A stretch of DNA of 64,000 nucleotides from an uncultured Pelagibacteraceae bacterium. GTDB lineage: Bacteria > Pseudomonadota > Alphaproteobacteria > Pelagibacterales > Pelagibacteraceae. A model generated the notes under the pieces. That model was not told the origin of the DNA and made no database searches. It saw only the letters and a list, made by a program, of their open reading frames with translations. Made by a program: the position numbers and the translations under genes. The stretch covers positions 205,948 through 269,947 of the forward strand of contig CACIRC010000001.1 of NCBI GenBank assembly GCA_902588895.1, read 5' to 3'. The first letter of the stretch is position 1. Each line of letters starts with the position of its first letter. Below, one piece after another: positions 1 through 9,070 of this stretch.

Positions 1-386
1 TGAATAAAAATACAACTTCCCATACCACTTTTGGGTTTTTTAAAATTATACTTAATTGGAATTAAGAAATCATATTTGTTGTCTTTTCTTTTTAACTTTT
101 CGTGTTTAATTTTTTTTTCAATTGTAACAAGTTTATTATATTTTTTAGGAAAGCGAATATCATTACACCAACCCATATTTTTTTTAATTTTGATACATTT
201 TAGTAAAGTTGATGGTTTTTTTTTACGGTCTTTTCTAAAATAAAGATTTTCAATTTTAAACGTCCCTTTGGGTGTTTTTTTATCTCCTTCCTTTTTATTC
301 TTAGTTAAACCTTTTTTACCAATACAACACCTGAATTTAAATTCATCTATTTGAAGAGTGTGTTTATTTTTTACAAAAATTGTCAT
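1..386 (-). CDS. L,D-transpeptidase (YkuD-like) family protein, 3' end outside window
   Basis: Reading the minus strand from the ATG at 386 gives an open frame of about 128 residues that leaves the window at base 1, so the C-terminal part, including the expected catalytic His/Cys segment, is not seen. What is seen fits the alphaproteobacterial YkuD-like family: a Cys-Cys-Ile-Gly-Lys-Lys-Gly stretch, then EGDKKTPKGTF near residues 36-46, GWCND near 77, and GSCIFIH at the edge. Family members cross-link peptidoglycan stem peptides or act as related periplasmic enzymes. No clear signal peptide is visible, as is usual in this subgroup. The gene is divergent from the winged-helix gene, with little or no space between them. 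Family assignment is fairly sure; substrate is not. Confidence 0.72.
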   Translation of the reverse strand, partial: MTIFVKNKHTLQIDEFKFRCCIGKKGLTKNKKEGDKKTPKGTFKIENLYFRKDRKKKPSTLLKCIKIKKNMGWCNDIRFPKKYNKLVTIEKKIKHEKLKRKDNKYDFLIPIKYNFKKPKSGMGSCIFI

Positions 387-398
387 ATTCTCTCTTTA

Positions 399-962
399 GT
401 GACTACACAGAATTTAATTATTTATAAGTTTAATGCTTTATATCATATTCTTGAAGAACTTGGTTTAGATTTAAATATTAAGGTTACCTTTGCAGAAACT
501 GAAAATTCTTTAAATGAATGTGTAAAAAATTTAAAAAATTACTTAATTATTTCAAATAAAAAATATTCAGATATTAACAATCAATTAGTTTTAGATAATA
601 CACCTATCAATATTTTTAAACTGGTTGAAAAGATAAATATTGAATTTTTAAAAATACAATTTAGCAGTCAGTCTGAAGTTAAAGTAAGGAATTATATTAT
701 TGATCTAAATTCCAGACAAATGATAATAAATAATATTAAGCTTAAGTTGACTGAAAAAGAGATTAATACAATAATTTATTTATCAAAATCAAAAAAACCG
801 GTAAGTATTGATGAATTACAAGAAAAGGTTTGGAGTTATCAATCTGATATAGAGACTCATACTGTTGAAACACATATCTACCGATTGAGAAAAAAAATTT
901 TATTAACCTTTAAAGATAATGAATTTATAATTAGTGAAAAAAATGGTTATCAAATCAAATAA
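399..962 (+). CDS. orphan winged-helix (OmpR/PhoB-type C-terminal domain) regulator
   Basis: The C-terminal 90 residues form a Trans_reg_C winged helix: KLTEKEINTIIYL, then DELQEKVWSYQ, then the recognition-helix segment THTVETHIYRLRKKI and a closing wing ISEKNGYQIK. The N-terminal ~95 residues are receiver-sized but lack the Asp/Asp/Lys phosphorylation residues, so phospho-control is doubtful. I place the start at GTG 399 because the protein then begins just before the NLIIYKFNALYHIL stretch and clears the divergent gene. A TTG at 351 in the same frame would add 16 residues and overlap that gene by 36 bases. No sensor kinase is adjacent. The target genes cannot be told from sequence. Confidence 0.75.
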   Translation: MTTQNLIIYKFNALYHILEELGLDLNIKVTFAETENSLNECVKNLKNYLIISNKKYSDINNQLVLDNTPINIFKLVEKINIEFLKIQFSSQSEVKVRNYIIDLNSRQMIINNIKLKLTEKEINTIIYLSKSKKPVSIDELQEKVWSYQSDIETHTVETHIYRLRKKILLTFKDNEFIISEKNGYQIK

Positions 963-972
963 GAAAAACCCA

Positions 973-1062
973 ATGGCTAAAGATTTATTTACTAAAAAGT
1001 ATAAATCAAAAATAGTAAAGCCTAAAAAAGGCAAAGGAAGTTTTAAAAGAAAGAAAAGTTAA
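973..1062 (+). CDS. very short ArfA-like alternative ribosome-rescue factor
   Basis: A 29-residue basic ORF from ATG 973 to TAA 1062, starting 10 bases after the winged-helix gene. Its second half, KIVKPKKGKGSFKRKK, closely follows the ArfA signature (a basic stretch, then KKGKGSY/F-x-RK). ArfA recruits release factor 2 to ribosomes stalled on mRNAs lacking a stop codon. At 29 residues it is shorter than the roughly 55-residue functional E. coli form and keeps mainly the ArfA core. A weak GCCT/AGGC hairpin lies inside the ORF at 1020-1032; E. coli arfA carries a stronger internal hairpin. The stop overlaps the end of the convergent kinase gene by 4 bases. The assignment is motif-based; a chance basic peptide is the alternative. 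Confidence 0.6.
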   Translation: MAKDLFTKKYKSKIVKPKKGKGSFKRKKS

Positions 1063-1994
1063 ATTTTAAGTCTCGCTCCGATTTGTTGAATTACCTTTGA
1101 TGACATTTCAGTACCTTTCTCAAGACACTGTTTTGTAGATAGTTTGTTGATGTATCCATGTAAAAATCCTGCAGCAAACAGATCACCTGCACCTGTTAGG
1201 TCAACAATTTTGAGATTTTTTTGGACATTACTTTCAAAAACTTCGTTGCTATTAATTGCAACTGCACCTTTTTCACCTCTAGTTATAATAATTAACTTAT
1301 TAAGTTGTTTTGAAAAATTTATAACCTCATCAAAATTTTTTGCTTCAATTAAAGAGGTGATTTCTTGTTCATTAGCAAAAGTTATATCAAGTTTATTTTT
1401 AACTAAGTTTAAAAAATGAGGTTTATGTCTATCTACACAAAATAGATCAGAAAGTGACATAGCAACTTTATTTGCGTTATTTATAGCTTTATCAAATGCT
1501 TTCTTGGGCTCTCCTTCATCCCATAAGTAGCCTTCTAAAAATATTAATTCACTATTTTTAATTGCATTAGAGCTAACATCATTTTCGTTAATTTTTCCTG
1601 CTGTTCCTAAGAAAGTACACATTGTTCTTTCAGAGTCTGGTGTTACTAATATTAAACATGTTCCAGTTGGCAATTCTTCTTTCTTTTTAAAATAAAAATA
1701 TTCTACATTTTCTTTTTTTAAACCTATTTCATATTCACTACCAAATTCATCATCAGAAACTTTACCAACAAAACCAACTTTATTCCCTAGTTGAGATAAT
1801 CCAACGATTGAGTTTGCTACCGAGCCACCAGAAACTGTTTTTTCAATTTTAAGATTTGCTAATAAACTTTTGAATTCTTTTTCATTGAAAAATAATTTCA
1901 TTGTGCTTTTGGTTAGATTGTTTTTTTCAATGAAATCGTCATCTACTTTGCAGATGACATCAACTATTGCATTTCCTATTCCTAAAATTTTCAT
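1059..1994 (-). CDS. PfkB-family kinase, adenosine kinase-like
   Basis: A 311-residue ribokinase/PfkB-fold enzyme. The N-terminus MKILGIGNAIVDVI and the SGGSVANSIVGLSQLG segment (about residues 55-70) form the sugar-binding part, and DLTGAGDLFAAGFLHG (about 265-280) is PfkB signature 2 with the catalytic Asp and the anion hole. The overall pattern (GNAIVD start, LPTGTCLILVTPDSERTM near 109-126) is that of the alphaproteobacterial adenosine kinase-like group, which phosphorylates adenosine or a related nucleoside to the 5'-monophosphate. It sits 1 base after nth on the same strand, at the end of a dapB-nth-kinase run. Exact substrate is inferred from resemblance and could be another nucleoside or sugar. 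Confidence 0.82.
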   Translation of the reverse strand: MKILGIGNAIVDVICKVDDDFIEKNNLTKSTMKLFFNEKEFKSLLANLKIEKTVSGGSVANSIVGLSQLGNKVGFVGKVSDDEFGSEYEIGLKKENVEYFYFKKKEELPTGTCLILVTPDSERTMCTFLGTAGKINENDVSSNAIKNSELIFLEGYLWDEGEPKKAFDKAINNANKVAMSLSDLFCVDRHKPHFLNLVKNKLDITFANEQEITSLIEAKNFDEVINFSKQLNKLIIITRGEKGAVAINSNEVFESNVQKNLKIVDLTGAGDLFAAGFLHGYINKLSTKQCLEKGTEMSSKVIQQIGARLKI

Positions 1995-1995
1995 A

Positions 1996-2649
1996 TTAAG
2001 CTTTTTTGGTAATAACAGGTTTTTTTCTATTTGGATAGCAAGTAGTACATATTTTACAGCTTAAACCAAAGCAATCTCTAGCCTTGCAATATTGTCTGCC
2101 ATAAAAAATTATTTGTAAATGAAGTTTAGACCAGGTTTTTTTAGGGAATATTTTTTTTAAATCTTTTTCAGTCTGAACTACATTTTTCCCATTTGTTAAA
2201 CCCCATCGTTGTGCAAGTCTATGAATATGAGTATCAACGGCAAAAGCTGGATATCCAAACCCCTGGGACATTACTACGCTTGCTGTTTTGTGTCCTACAC
2301 CAGGTAATTTTTCGAGTTCTTCATACGTATTAGGCACTTTACCTTTGTGTTTTTCTAACAGTTGCTTAGACAATAAGTAGATACTTTTAGCTTTAACTCT
2401 AAAAATACCTATTTTCTTTATTAATTTTTCAATTTTTTTCCTTCCTAATTTTACAAAGTGTTCTGGTTTATAGTATTTTGGATATATATCTTTTGTTACA
2501 TTATTAACGTTTACGTCAGTGCATTGTGCAGAAAGCAGGACAGAAATTAACAGTGTGAAAGTATTTTTACTTTTTAAAGGAACAGGTGCTTTGGGGTAAA
2601 TTTTATTTAAAGTTTTAATAATTACTTTTGCTTTTTGTTTCTCATTCAT
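1996..2649 (-). CDS. nth: endonuclease III, base-excision repair glycosylase/AP lyase
   Basis: A 217-residue HhH-GPD enzyme that removes oxidised pyrimidines and cleaves the resulting AP site. The helix-hairpin-helix LEKLPGVGHKTASVV (about 112-126) carries the catalytic Lys, and AFAVDTHIHRLAQRWGL holds the catalytic Asp. The C-terminal FeS loop has Cys at about 188, 193, 198, 201 and 204. The outer pair span the same 16 residues as the classical C-X6-C-X2-C-X5-C cluster, but the inner cysteines are shifted. The ATG overlaps the dapB stop in a TAATG junction, so the two genes are probably translationally coupled. Confidence 0.95.
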   Translation of the reverse strand: MNEKQKAKVIIKTLNKIYPKAPVPLKSKNTFTLLISVLLSAQCTDVNVNNVTKDIYPKYYKPEHFVKLGRKKIEKLIKKIGIFRVKAKSIYLLSKQLLEKHKGKVPNTYEELEKLPGVGHKTASVVMSQGFGYPAFAVDTHIHRLAQRWGLTNGKNVVQTEKDLKKIFPKKTWSKLHLQIIFYGRQYCKARDCFGLSCKICTTCYPNRKKPVITKKA

Positions 2650-3425
2650 TATGAAAAGTTAAGCAAATCTCTCATCGAATATAAACCTGGTTTTTTTTTC
2701 ATTAACCATTTCGCAGCTGTTAAAGCGCCATCAGAATATAGAGCTCTATCAAAAGCCTCATGGTTTAATGTAATTATTTCTTTTCCACTTGAGAATTTTA
2801 CTTCGTGTTCACCAATAATTTCACCTTTTCTAATCGAGTTAAAATTAATTTTTTTGCCATAAGGAAAGGATTTTTTATTTAAGAATTTTTTACCAATTAA
2901 ATTATACAAATTTTTATTTTTTCCATCAGCAATTCCTTTACCAAGCATTAATGCAGTACCAGAGGGATAGTCTTTCTTATGTTTGTGATGTACCTCAAAT
3001 ATTTTGCTTAAGTATTCATCATTTAGTGATTTTGATGCAATTTCAGTTAGATACATTAACAAATTCACACCTAAGCTCATATTGCCAGCTTTTAAAATTG
3101 GAATTTTTTTTGAGTATTTTTTAATCAGGTTTTCTTGAGATCTACTAAATCCAGTTGTTCCAATTACTACTTTTTTTCTAAGTTTTGACGCTATTTTGAG
3201 TATTTCGAGCGTACAATTTGGTACTGTGAAATCAATAATTACATCAGTTTTTTTAAAAGCTTTATCAGAATTTAATTCAGGTTTAACTCCATTAAACTTT
3301 TTATTTATTAATCTATTTTCTGTAAGTGTAACTAGTTTAAAATTTTTATTTTTCTTAGAAGACTTAATTAATTGCTGGCCCATCCTACCCATGCAACCAG
3401 AAATCGCTAAATTAATTTTTTTCAT
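2649..3425 (-). CDS. dapB: 4-hydroxy-tetrahydrodipicolinate reductase
   Basis: A 258-residue cytosolic enzyme of the diaminopimelate/lysine pathway that reduces the DapA product with NAD(P)H. The Rossmann motif is NLAISGCMGRMGQQLI at residues 4-19. The signature EVHHKHKKDYPSGTALMLGK (about 142-161) contains the catalytic His and the Lys that binds the dicarboxylate. GTTGFS near 92 is also typical. Length is normal. It lies 36 bases after dnaJ on the same strand, and its stop is shared with the nth start. Lysine synthesis is completed by lysA elsewhere in this window. Confidence 0.96.
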   Translation of the reverse strand: MKKINLAISGCMGRMGQQLIKSSKKNKNFKLVTLTENRLINKKFNGVKPELNSDKAFKKTDVIIDFTVPNCTLEILKIASKLRKKVVIGTTGFSRSQENLIKKYSKKIPILKAGNMSLGVNLLMYLTEIASKSLNDEYLSKIFEVHHKHKKDYPSGTALMLGKGIADGKNKNLYNLIGKKFLNKKSFPYGKKINFNSIRKGEIIGEHEVKFSSGKEIITLNHEAFDRALYSDGALTAAKWLMKKKPGLYSMRDLLNFS

Positions 3426-3461
3426 TTAGCTAATATTAACCTTTTTTAGAAGATTAGTCTT

Positions 3462-4589
3462 TTAGTTTTTCCAGAAATCTTTTGCTTTTTGAAAAAATTT
3501 TTTAATACTCGGATTTGACTTATCGTTTTCAATTTCTCTAAATTGTTCCAATAATTCTTTTTGTTTTTTATTTAAATATACAGGTACTTCTGTTTTAACT
3601 TGAACATATAAGTCCCCAAAATCACCTCTTCTCATAAATGGCATACCTTTACCCTTTAATCTAAATTGTTTACCATTTTGAGTTCCATCAGGAATTTTAA
3701 TTTTAGCTTTTCCACCATCAATAGTTGGAATTTCTATCGTTGTTCCTAATGCTGCATCTGCAAGAGAAAGCGGAAATTCAAAAAATAAATTTTCATCAGA
3801 TCTTTTAAATAAGTTATGAGAGTTTACATTAATAAATAGATAAAGATCACCTGTTGCCCCACCTCTTGTTCCTGCTTCACCTTTTCCTGCAAGTCTAATT
3901 CTTGTTCCGTCATCAACACCTTTTGGAATGGTTACAGAAATTTTCTTAGACGCTTGTTTTTTACCTTGGCCATTACAATCATTGCAAGGATTGGTAATTT
4001 CTTCCCCATTTCCATTACATTGAGGACAAGTTTGTTGTACAGTAAAGAAACCTTGATTGGATCTTATTTTACCATTACCACCACAATATGAGCACCTGTC
4101 AGGAGAATAGCCTGGTTTAGATCCATTTCCTCTGCATGTAGCACACTGTTCTGTTGTTGCAAATTTAATATCTTGTTTCTTTCCATGGTAAGCTTCTTCC
4201 AATGAAATAGATAAATCGTATCTTAAGTCAGAACCCCTATTATTTGATTTTCTACTTCTTGATCTTCCACCTCCACCAAAATCTCCAAAGAAATCTTCAA
4301 AAATATCTGAAAAGTCTGCTCCACTAAAACCACCAAAACCTCCACCCGGTCTGCCACCACCATTTTCAAACGCAGCATGACCAAAGTTATCGTAGTTTTG
4401 TTTTTTTTCTTTGTCTGATAGTATTCCGTAAGCCTCACTAGCTTCCTTAAATTTTTCTTCAGCCTTAGTGTCCCCTGGATTTTTGTCAGGGTGATATTTA
4501 ACCGCTAGTTTTCTATAAGCAGATTTTAATTCATCAGGACTTGCGCTTTTATTTACGCCTAGGACATCGTAATAGTCTCTTTTAGCCAT
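3462..4589 (-). CDS. dnaJ: chaperone DnaJ (Hsp40)
   Basis: A 375-residue class I J-protein that delivers substrates to DnaK and stimulates its ATPase. Seen in order: J domain with the HPD motif in [12 protein letters not shown] (about 28-39); a Gly/Phe-rich linker; four CxxCxGxG-type zinc repeats ([42 protein letters not shown]); then the two C-terminal beta domains and dimerisation tail. I use the ATG at 4589 rather than a TTG one codon upstream, because [11 protein letters not shown] is the usual N-terminus. It follows dnaK by 29 bases and is probably transcribed with it. Confidence 0.97.
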   Translation of the reverse strand: MAKRDYYDVLGVNKSASPDELKSAYRKLAVKYHPDKNPGDTKAEEKFKEASEAYGILSDKEKKQNYDNFGHAAFENGGGRPGGGFGGFSGADFSDIFEDFFGDFGGGGRSRSRKSNNRGSDLRYDLSISLEEAYHGKKQDIKFATTEQCATCRGNGSKPGYSPDRCSYCGGNGKIRSNQGFFTVQQTCPQCNGNGEEITNPCNDCNGQGKKQASKKISVTIPKGVDDGTRIRLAGKGEAGTRGGATGDLYLFINVNSHNLFKRSDENLFFEFPLSLADAALGTTIEIPTIDGGKAKIKIPDGTQNGKQFRLKGKGMPFMRRGDFGDLYVQVKTEVPVYLNKKQKELLEQFREIENDKSNPSIKKFFQKAKDFWKN

Positions 4590-4618
4590 CAAATTACCCC
4601 AGACAATTAAATGTCAGT

Positions 4619-6544
4619 TTAAGCGCTTTTTTCTTTATTCTCGTCTTTTACTTCTTCGAAATCAGCATCAACAACATTCTCGTCTTTTTTACCTGCATCA
4701 TCTCCACCATCATCTTTTCCAGACTCTGGTTTTGCACTTTGTTGTGATTTGTAGATCGCTTCTCCAAGTTTCATTGAAGCTTGAACTAAAGCTTCAGTTT
4801 TTTTCTTGATATCTTCAATATCTTCACCCTTTAACGCCTCTTTTACAGCAGTTGATGCATCTTCAATTGCTTTTTTCTCTGGATCAGAAATCTTTGATCC
4901 ATGCTCTTTTAAATTTTTTTCAGTGGAATGAATTAGAGTATCTGCTTGGTTTCTAACATCAACAGACTCTCTTTTCTTTTTATCAGCCTCTTTATTAGCC
5001 TCTGCATCTTTAACCATTTTTTCAATTTCTTCATCACTTAGTCCACCTGAAGCTTGAATTTGAATTTTTTGCTCTTTACCAGTTCCTTTATCTTTTGCTG
5101 AAACATTCACTATACCATTAGCATCAATATCAAATGTAACTTCAATTTGAGGCACTCCTCTTGGTGCTGGTGCAATACCTACTAATTCAAAGTTACCTAA
5201 AGCTTTATTGTCAGCTGCCATTTCTCTTTCACCTTGTAGAACTCTAATAGATACAGCTGGCTGATTATCCTCAGCGGTTGAAAACACCTGACTTTTTTTA
5301 GTTGGTATTGTTGTATTTTTATCAATCAGTTTTGTAGAAACACCCCCAAGTGTTTCGATACCAAGTGATAGTGGAGTTACATCTAATAGAAGTACATCTT
5401 TAACATCACCTTGCAGAACACCAGCTTGAATAGCAGCTCCCATTGCAACTACTTCATCTGGGTTTACACTCTTATTTGGATCTTTTCCGAAGAAGTTTTT
5501 CACTTCCTCTAAAACTTTTGGCATTCTAGTCATACCACCAACCATAACCACCTCATCAATTTCACTAGCAGTAATTCCCGCATCTTTTAAAGCAGTTTTA
5601 CATGGGGGCATTGTTTTAGCAATTAAGTCCTCAACCAAAGCTTCAAGTTTTGCTCTAGTCATCTTTAAATTAATATGTTTTGGACCAGTTTTATCAGCTG
5701 TAATGAAAGGTAAATTTATATCGGTTTGTTCTGCAGATGATAATTCTATTTTTGCCTTTTCTGCAGCTTCTTTTAATCTTTGAAGTGCAAGTTTATCTGA
5801 TTTTAAATCAATACCATTATCTTTCTTAAATTCAGAAACTAAGTAATCAACAACAGCATTGTCAAAATCTTCACCACCTAAAAAAGTATCACCATTAGTT
5901 GATTTAACTTCAAAAACACCATCACCTAATTCCAAGATAGAAACATCGAATGTACCACCACCTAAATCGTAAACAGCAATTTTTTTATTTTGTTTTTTAT
6001 CTAAACCATATGCAAGTGATGCAGCAGTTGGTTCATTAATAATTCTTAAAACTTCTAATCCAGCAATTTTTCCTGCATCTTTTGTTGCTTGTCTCTGTGC
6101 ATCATTAAAGTATGCAGGTACTGTGATAACAGCTTTAGTTACAGCTTGACCTAAATATTTTTCTGCAGTCTCTTTCATTTTTTGTAAAATAAACGCTGAT
6201 ATTTGGGAAGGTGAATATTTTTCACCTTTAGCTTCAATCCAAGCATCACCTTTTTCAGAATTAACTATTTTAAAAGGTGCAGCTTCTACATCTTTTTTCA
6301 CAGTTGGATCATCAAAATTTCTTCCAATTAATCTTTTTACCGCAAAGATAGTATTTTCTGGATTTGTAACAGCTTGTCTTTTTGCTGGTTGTCCAATTAA
6401 TTTTTCATTTTCATCTGTAAATGCTACAACTGATGGTGTGGTTCTTGCTCCCTCAGCATTTTCCAATACTTTGGCTTGTGTTCCTTCCATAATCGCAACA
6501 CATGAATTTGTCGTTCCTAAGTCTATTCCAATAATCTTGCTCAT
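4619..6544 (-). CDS. dnaK: chaperone DnaK (Hsp70)
   Basis: A 641-residue Hsp70. The ATPase domain opens with [18 protein letters not shown] and contains [15 protein letters not shown] and the [13 protein letters not shown] phosphate loop. The linker [19 protein letters not shown] leads into the substrate-binding domain, followed by the lid and an acidic tail ending in DENKEKSA. It refolds or holds unfolded proteins using ATP, with DnaJ and GrpE as partners, both encoded next to it. A good RpoH-type promoter lies between grpE and this gene, so it is likely heat-inducible separately from grpE. Full length; no anomalies. Confidence 0.98.
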   Translation of the reverse strand: MSKIIGIDLGTTNSCVAIMEGTQAKVLENAEGARTTPSVVAFTDENEKLIGQPAKRQAVTNPENTIFAVKRLIGRNFDDPTVKKDVEAAPFKIVNSEKGDAWIEAKGEKYSPSQISAFILQKMKETAEKYLGQAVTKAVITVPAYFNDAQRQATKDAGKIAGLEVLRIINEPTAASLAYGLDKKQNKKIAVYDLGGGTFDVSILELGDGVFEVKSTNGDTFLGGEDFDNAVVDYLVSEFKKDNGIDLKSDKLALQRLKEAAEKAKIELSSAEQTDINLPFITADKTGPKHINLKMTRAKLEALVEDLIAKTMPPCKTALKDAGITASEIDEVVMVGGMTRMPKVLEEVKNFFGKDPNKSVNPDEVVAMGAAIQAGVLQGDVKDVLLLDVTPLSLGIETLGGVSTKLIDKNTTIPTKKSQVFSTAEDNQPAVSIRVLQGEREMAADNKALGNFELVGIAPAPRGVPQIEVTFDIDANGIVNVSAKDKGTGKEQKIQIQASGGLSDEEIEKMVKDAEANKEADKKKRESVDVRNQADTLIHSTEKNLKEHGSKISDPEKKAIEDASTAVKEALKGEDIEDIKKKTEALVQASMKLGEAIYKSQQSAKPESGKDDGGDDAGKKDENVVDADFEEVKDENKEKSA

Positions 6545-6565
6545 AATATTAATCTCTCTTTCGTC

Positions 6566-6593
6566 ATATAGGGTTTAAATGTGAAACTACAAG
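6566..6593 (-). promoter_or_regulatory. RpoH (sigma-32) type promoter of dnaK
   Basis: On the minus strand CTTG (6593-6590) is followed after 17 bases by CCTATAT (6572-6566). This matches the alphaproteobacterial RpoH pattern CTTG-N17-18-CYTATNT. Transcription would begin roughly 10-15 bases before the dnaK ATG. No comparable site was found before grpE or dnaJ. Confidence 0.6.
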
Positions 6594-6605
6594 TTGATCT
6601 CATGA

Positions 6606-7259
6606 TTATTTATTTTCTGGATTTTCTTGATTTTCCTCAGTTTTTTCCTCTTTAATTGTAACTTTTTTTGACACTCCTACTAATGAAGGTCTAAGTAATC
6701 TGTCTTTTATAGTAAAGCCTTTTTGAATTTCCTGAATTATTGTTCCAGGTTCTTTCGTATCGTCTTCAATTTCCATCATTGCTTGATGAAAGTTTGGATC
6801 TAGTTTTTTGTTAAGGCTATCAATTTGTTTAATGTTATTTTTTTCAAAAATTGAGATTAGATCTTTTTTAATAATGTCTAAATGTTCTAGAGTCTTTTTT
6901 AATGCTTCAGTGTCTTTTAACTTGTCGTCACTTTCAAGAACATGTTTTGATCGATCTAAGTTATCAATCAAATTTAATGCTTCTTTAGCAAAACTATAAC
7001 CACCATATTCAAAAGCATCCTCTTTTTCTTTTTCAAATCTTCTTCTTTGATTTTCCATTTCAGCAAATGTTCTTGCCACCTTATCTTCTAGTTCAGCAAT
7101 TTTTTCTTCTGGAGTAGGTTCTTTAATTTCTTCTTTGGGTTCTTGCTCTGTTTCTTGTTTATTTTCTTCTATTAAATTTTCTTCAGGTTTATCATCTTCT
7201 TTTACGGTATCTTGGTTTTGATCTGCAGAAGTACTATTTTGGTTTTCCTCTTTTTCCAT
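6606..7259 (-). CDS. grpE: nucleotide exchange factor GrpE
   Basis: A 217-residue GrpE that releases ADP from DnaK. The first ~60 residues are a low-complexity Glu/Asn/Gln/Asp/Lys tail, longer than in most relatives. A long helical dimerisation region follows (KIAELEDKVARTFAEMENQRRRFEKE region, about 53-80), and the C-terminal beta-wing carries LDPNFHQAMME and the ending RLLRPSLVGVSKK. It lies directly upstream of dnaK on the same strand, separated by 61 bases that hold the dnaK promoter. It is divergent from rdgB with a 36-base gap. Confidence 0.96.
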   Translation of the reverse strand: MEKEENQNSTSADQNQDTVKEDDKPEENLIEENKQETEQEPKEEIKEPTPEEKIAELEDKVARTFAEMENQRRRFEKEKEDAFEYGGYSFAKEALNLIDNLDRSKHVLESDDKLKDTEALKKTLEHLDIIKKDLISIFEKNNIKQIDSLNKKLDPNFHQAMMEIEDDTKEPGTIIQEIQKGFTIKDRLLRPSLVGVSKKVTIKEEKTEENQENPENK

Positions 7260-7295
7260 AGCCTCTTATATGGTAAGGATTTTAATAATTTCTAG

Positions 7296-7898
7296 ATGTC
7301 TAAACAAAAAATTGATAAATTATTAATAGGTACTAATAACAAGGGTAAATTACGTGAAATCAAGAGTTTGTTGCCAAAAAGCATTAAAATTCATTCTACA
7401 TCCGAATTTAATCTTAAGAGCCCAGATGAAAATGGAAAAACATTTAAAGAAAATTCATTAATTAAATCAAAATATTTTTCAAAAAAAACAGGATTAATAT
7501 GTTTGGCTGACGACTCTGGTTTAGAGGTAGATTTTTTGGATAAAAATCCTGGAATTTATTCTGCAAGGTGGGGTGGAAAGCATGGAGATTTTAATAAAGC
7601 TATAAGAAGGGTTTATAGAGAACTAAATAAAAAGGATAAAAATTGGAAAAATAAAAAAATTAAAGCAAGATTTATTTGTGCACTTTCTATTTCCTATTTA
7701 AATAAAAAAATTGTTTGTGTTCTAGGAAAAGTTGAGGGTCATATTTCAGATAAACCAAAAGGAAAAAATGGATTTGGCTATGATCCAATTTTTATACCTT
7801 TAAAAAAGAGAAAAACTTTTGGAGAGATGAAGCCAACTCAAAAATATAAGATGGATCACAGATATCAAGCTTTTAAAAAAATTAGAAAATTTCTATAA
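7296..7898 (+). CDS. rdgB: non-canonical purine NTP pyrophosphatase (RdgB/HAM1)
   Basis: A 200-residue cytosolic house-cleaning enzyme that hydrolyses ITP, dITP and XTP to the monophosphates. Visible signatures: LLIGTNNKGKLREIKSLL at residues 9-26 (usual SxNxxK region), LADDSGLEVDFLDKNPGIYSAR near 70-90 with the catalytic Asp pair, and GKNGFGYDPIFIP near 155. Many alphaproteobacteria place rdgB beside grpE/hrcA, and here it diverges from grpE. The 3' end overlaps the convergent LpoA-like gene by 17 bases. Confidence 0.95.
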   Translation: MSKQKIDKLLIGTNNKGKLREIKSLLPKSIKIHSTSEFNLKSPDENGKTFKENSLIKSKYFSKKTGLICLADDSGLEVDFLDKNPGIYSARWGGKHGDFNKAIRRVYRELNKKDKNWKNKKIKARFICALSISYLNKKIVCVLGKVEGHISDKPKGKNGFGYDPIFIPLKKRKTFGEMKPTQKYKMDHRYQAFKKIRKFL

Positions 7899-9036
7899 GT
7901 TTTTTATCCTCAATTTTATAAAAATTAAGTCTGTGATTAATTTTATTATTTTTGATATCAAAAATTCCTATTTTTCCTTTGAATGAATTTTTTCTTTTAA
8001 AAATTTTATTTAAGTTTTCTGGATTTGAGTTTATTGATAAATAATAAACTAAGCCAACAAGATCATAACTCAATATAGACAAGTGTGTAGGGTCTTCATT
8101 AAATGCGTTAAAGTATTTTATTTTGTAGCTATCAAAATTTTCTTTATTTATTGATGGATAATATAAAGGTTGGATATCGGTTTCGTTTAAAAGACTCTCA
8201 TCAAACCATTGATTTAAAGTTATAAAATATTTATTTTTAGGAAGTACATCAGTGTATAAAAGTGATGTAGATACACTTTTTAGACTTTCATCAAAATCTG
8301 AAATTACTACAGCATCAAAATTTAAACCACCTAAAGTGTATCTTTTTTCCAGTCTTTTTATTTTTTTTTCTTTATTTGGGTCATTTGAATTTTTTATCCT
8401 TTTTATTTCATCCTCCAAATTTTGCTTTCTTATTCTGTAGTTTGTAATTTCCTCTATTTGTTTTGTTAGTTTTGTAGGCTCTGTATTATATTCATAATCT
8501 TTGTAAATTTTAATTTTTGAATTTTTTATTCCATTTTTAACTTCAAATTCATAATCTTGGATTGGTGTTAAAAAAATAGTTTTTTCTATTTGATTAGTTT
8601 CTAAAAATTTTTTTATTGTATTAAATTGTGATGTAGAATTAATTCCAGCAGAGATCACATTTTTTGGAAGATCTAAAGTTTTATTTGTTAATGATAAAAA
8701 AGTTAATTCTCTCATTTCATCCAAATAAGTTAAACTTTCATAAAATATTGGACCGATAACAACCTTTATGCCCATTTCACTTAATTCAAATGCTGATTTC
8801 AAAGTTTGGTTAGCTTTAGTTGCCGTATCTTTTGGATAGATTTCTATTAGATCATTATCTATATCTTTTACAGCTAATCCAACTGCTTTGATGATTGACT
8901 CTCCAATCTCCTTATTTTCTCCTGTCATAGGTACCAATAATCCTATTTTGATTTTTTCTTGAGCATTAACAGTTGCAAAAAATAGAAAGTAAAAACTTAA
9001 AATAATAAAATAAATAATTTTAATTAATTTAATCAT
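7882..9036 (-). CDS. periplasmic ligand-binding-fold protein, LpoA-like penicillin-binding protein activator
   Basis: A 384-residue exported protein. A hydrophobic signal segment (about residues 5-25, ending FFATVNAQE) precedes a type I periplasmic-binding fold opening IGLLVPMTGENKEIGESI and VVIGPIFYESL. A charged, coiled-coil-like insertion sits near 200-235. It has no lipobox. The fold alone could be an ABC-transporter solute receptor, but no permease genes adjoin. Its neighbours are rsmI (divergent) and a BON lipoprotein, the same partners as lpoA in enterobacteria (yraL-yraM-yraN-diaA-yraP), so I favour the LpoA-like role of supporting peptidoglycan synthases. Confidence 0.7.
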   Translation of the reverse strand: MIKLIKIIYFIILSFYFLFFATVNAQEKIKIGLLVPMTGENKEIGESIIKAVGLAVKDIDNDLIEIYPKDTATKANQTLKSAFELSEMGIKVVIGPIFYESLTYLDEMRELTFLSLTNKTLDLPKNVISAGINSTSQFNTIKKFLETNQIEKTIFLTPIQDYEFEVKNGIKNSKIKIYKDYEYNTEPTKLTKQIEEITNYRIRKQNLEDEIKRIKNSNDPNKEKKIKRLEKRYTLGGLNFDAVVISDFDESLKSVSTSLLYTDVLPKNKYFITLNQWFDESLLNETDIQPLYYPSINKENFDSYKIKYFNAFNEDPTHLSILSYDLVGLVYYLSINSNPENLNKIFKRKNSFKGKIGIFDIKNNKINHRLNFYKIEDKKLIEIF

Positions 9037-9070
9037 TTTGATGCTAGTATAATATTTTTTAAGCTAAATT

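Noticed and set aside
31-243. 70-residue hydrophobic + strand ORF
   Set aside because: It is the shadow of the L,D-transpeptidase coding on the minus strand, whose frame shows real family motifs.
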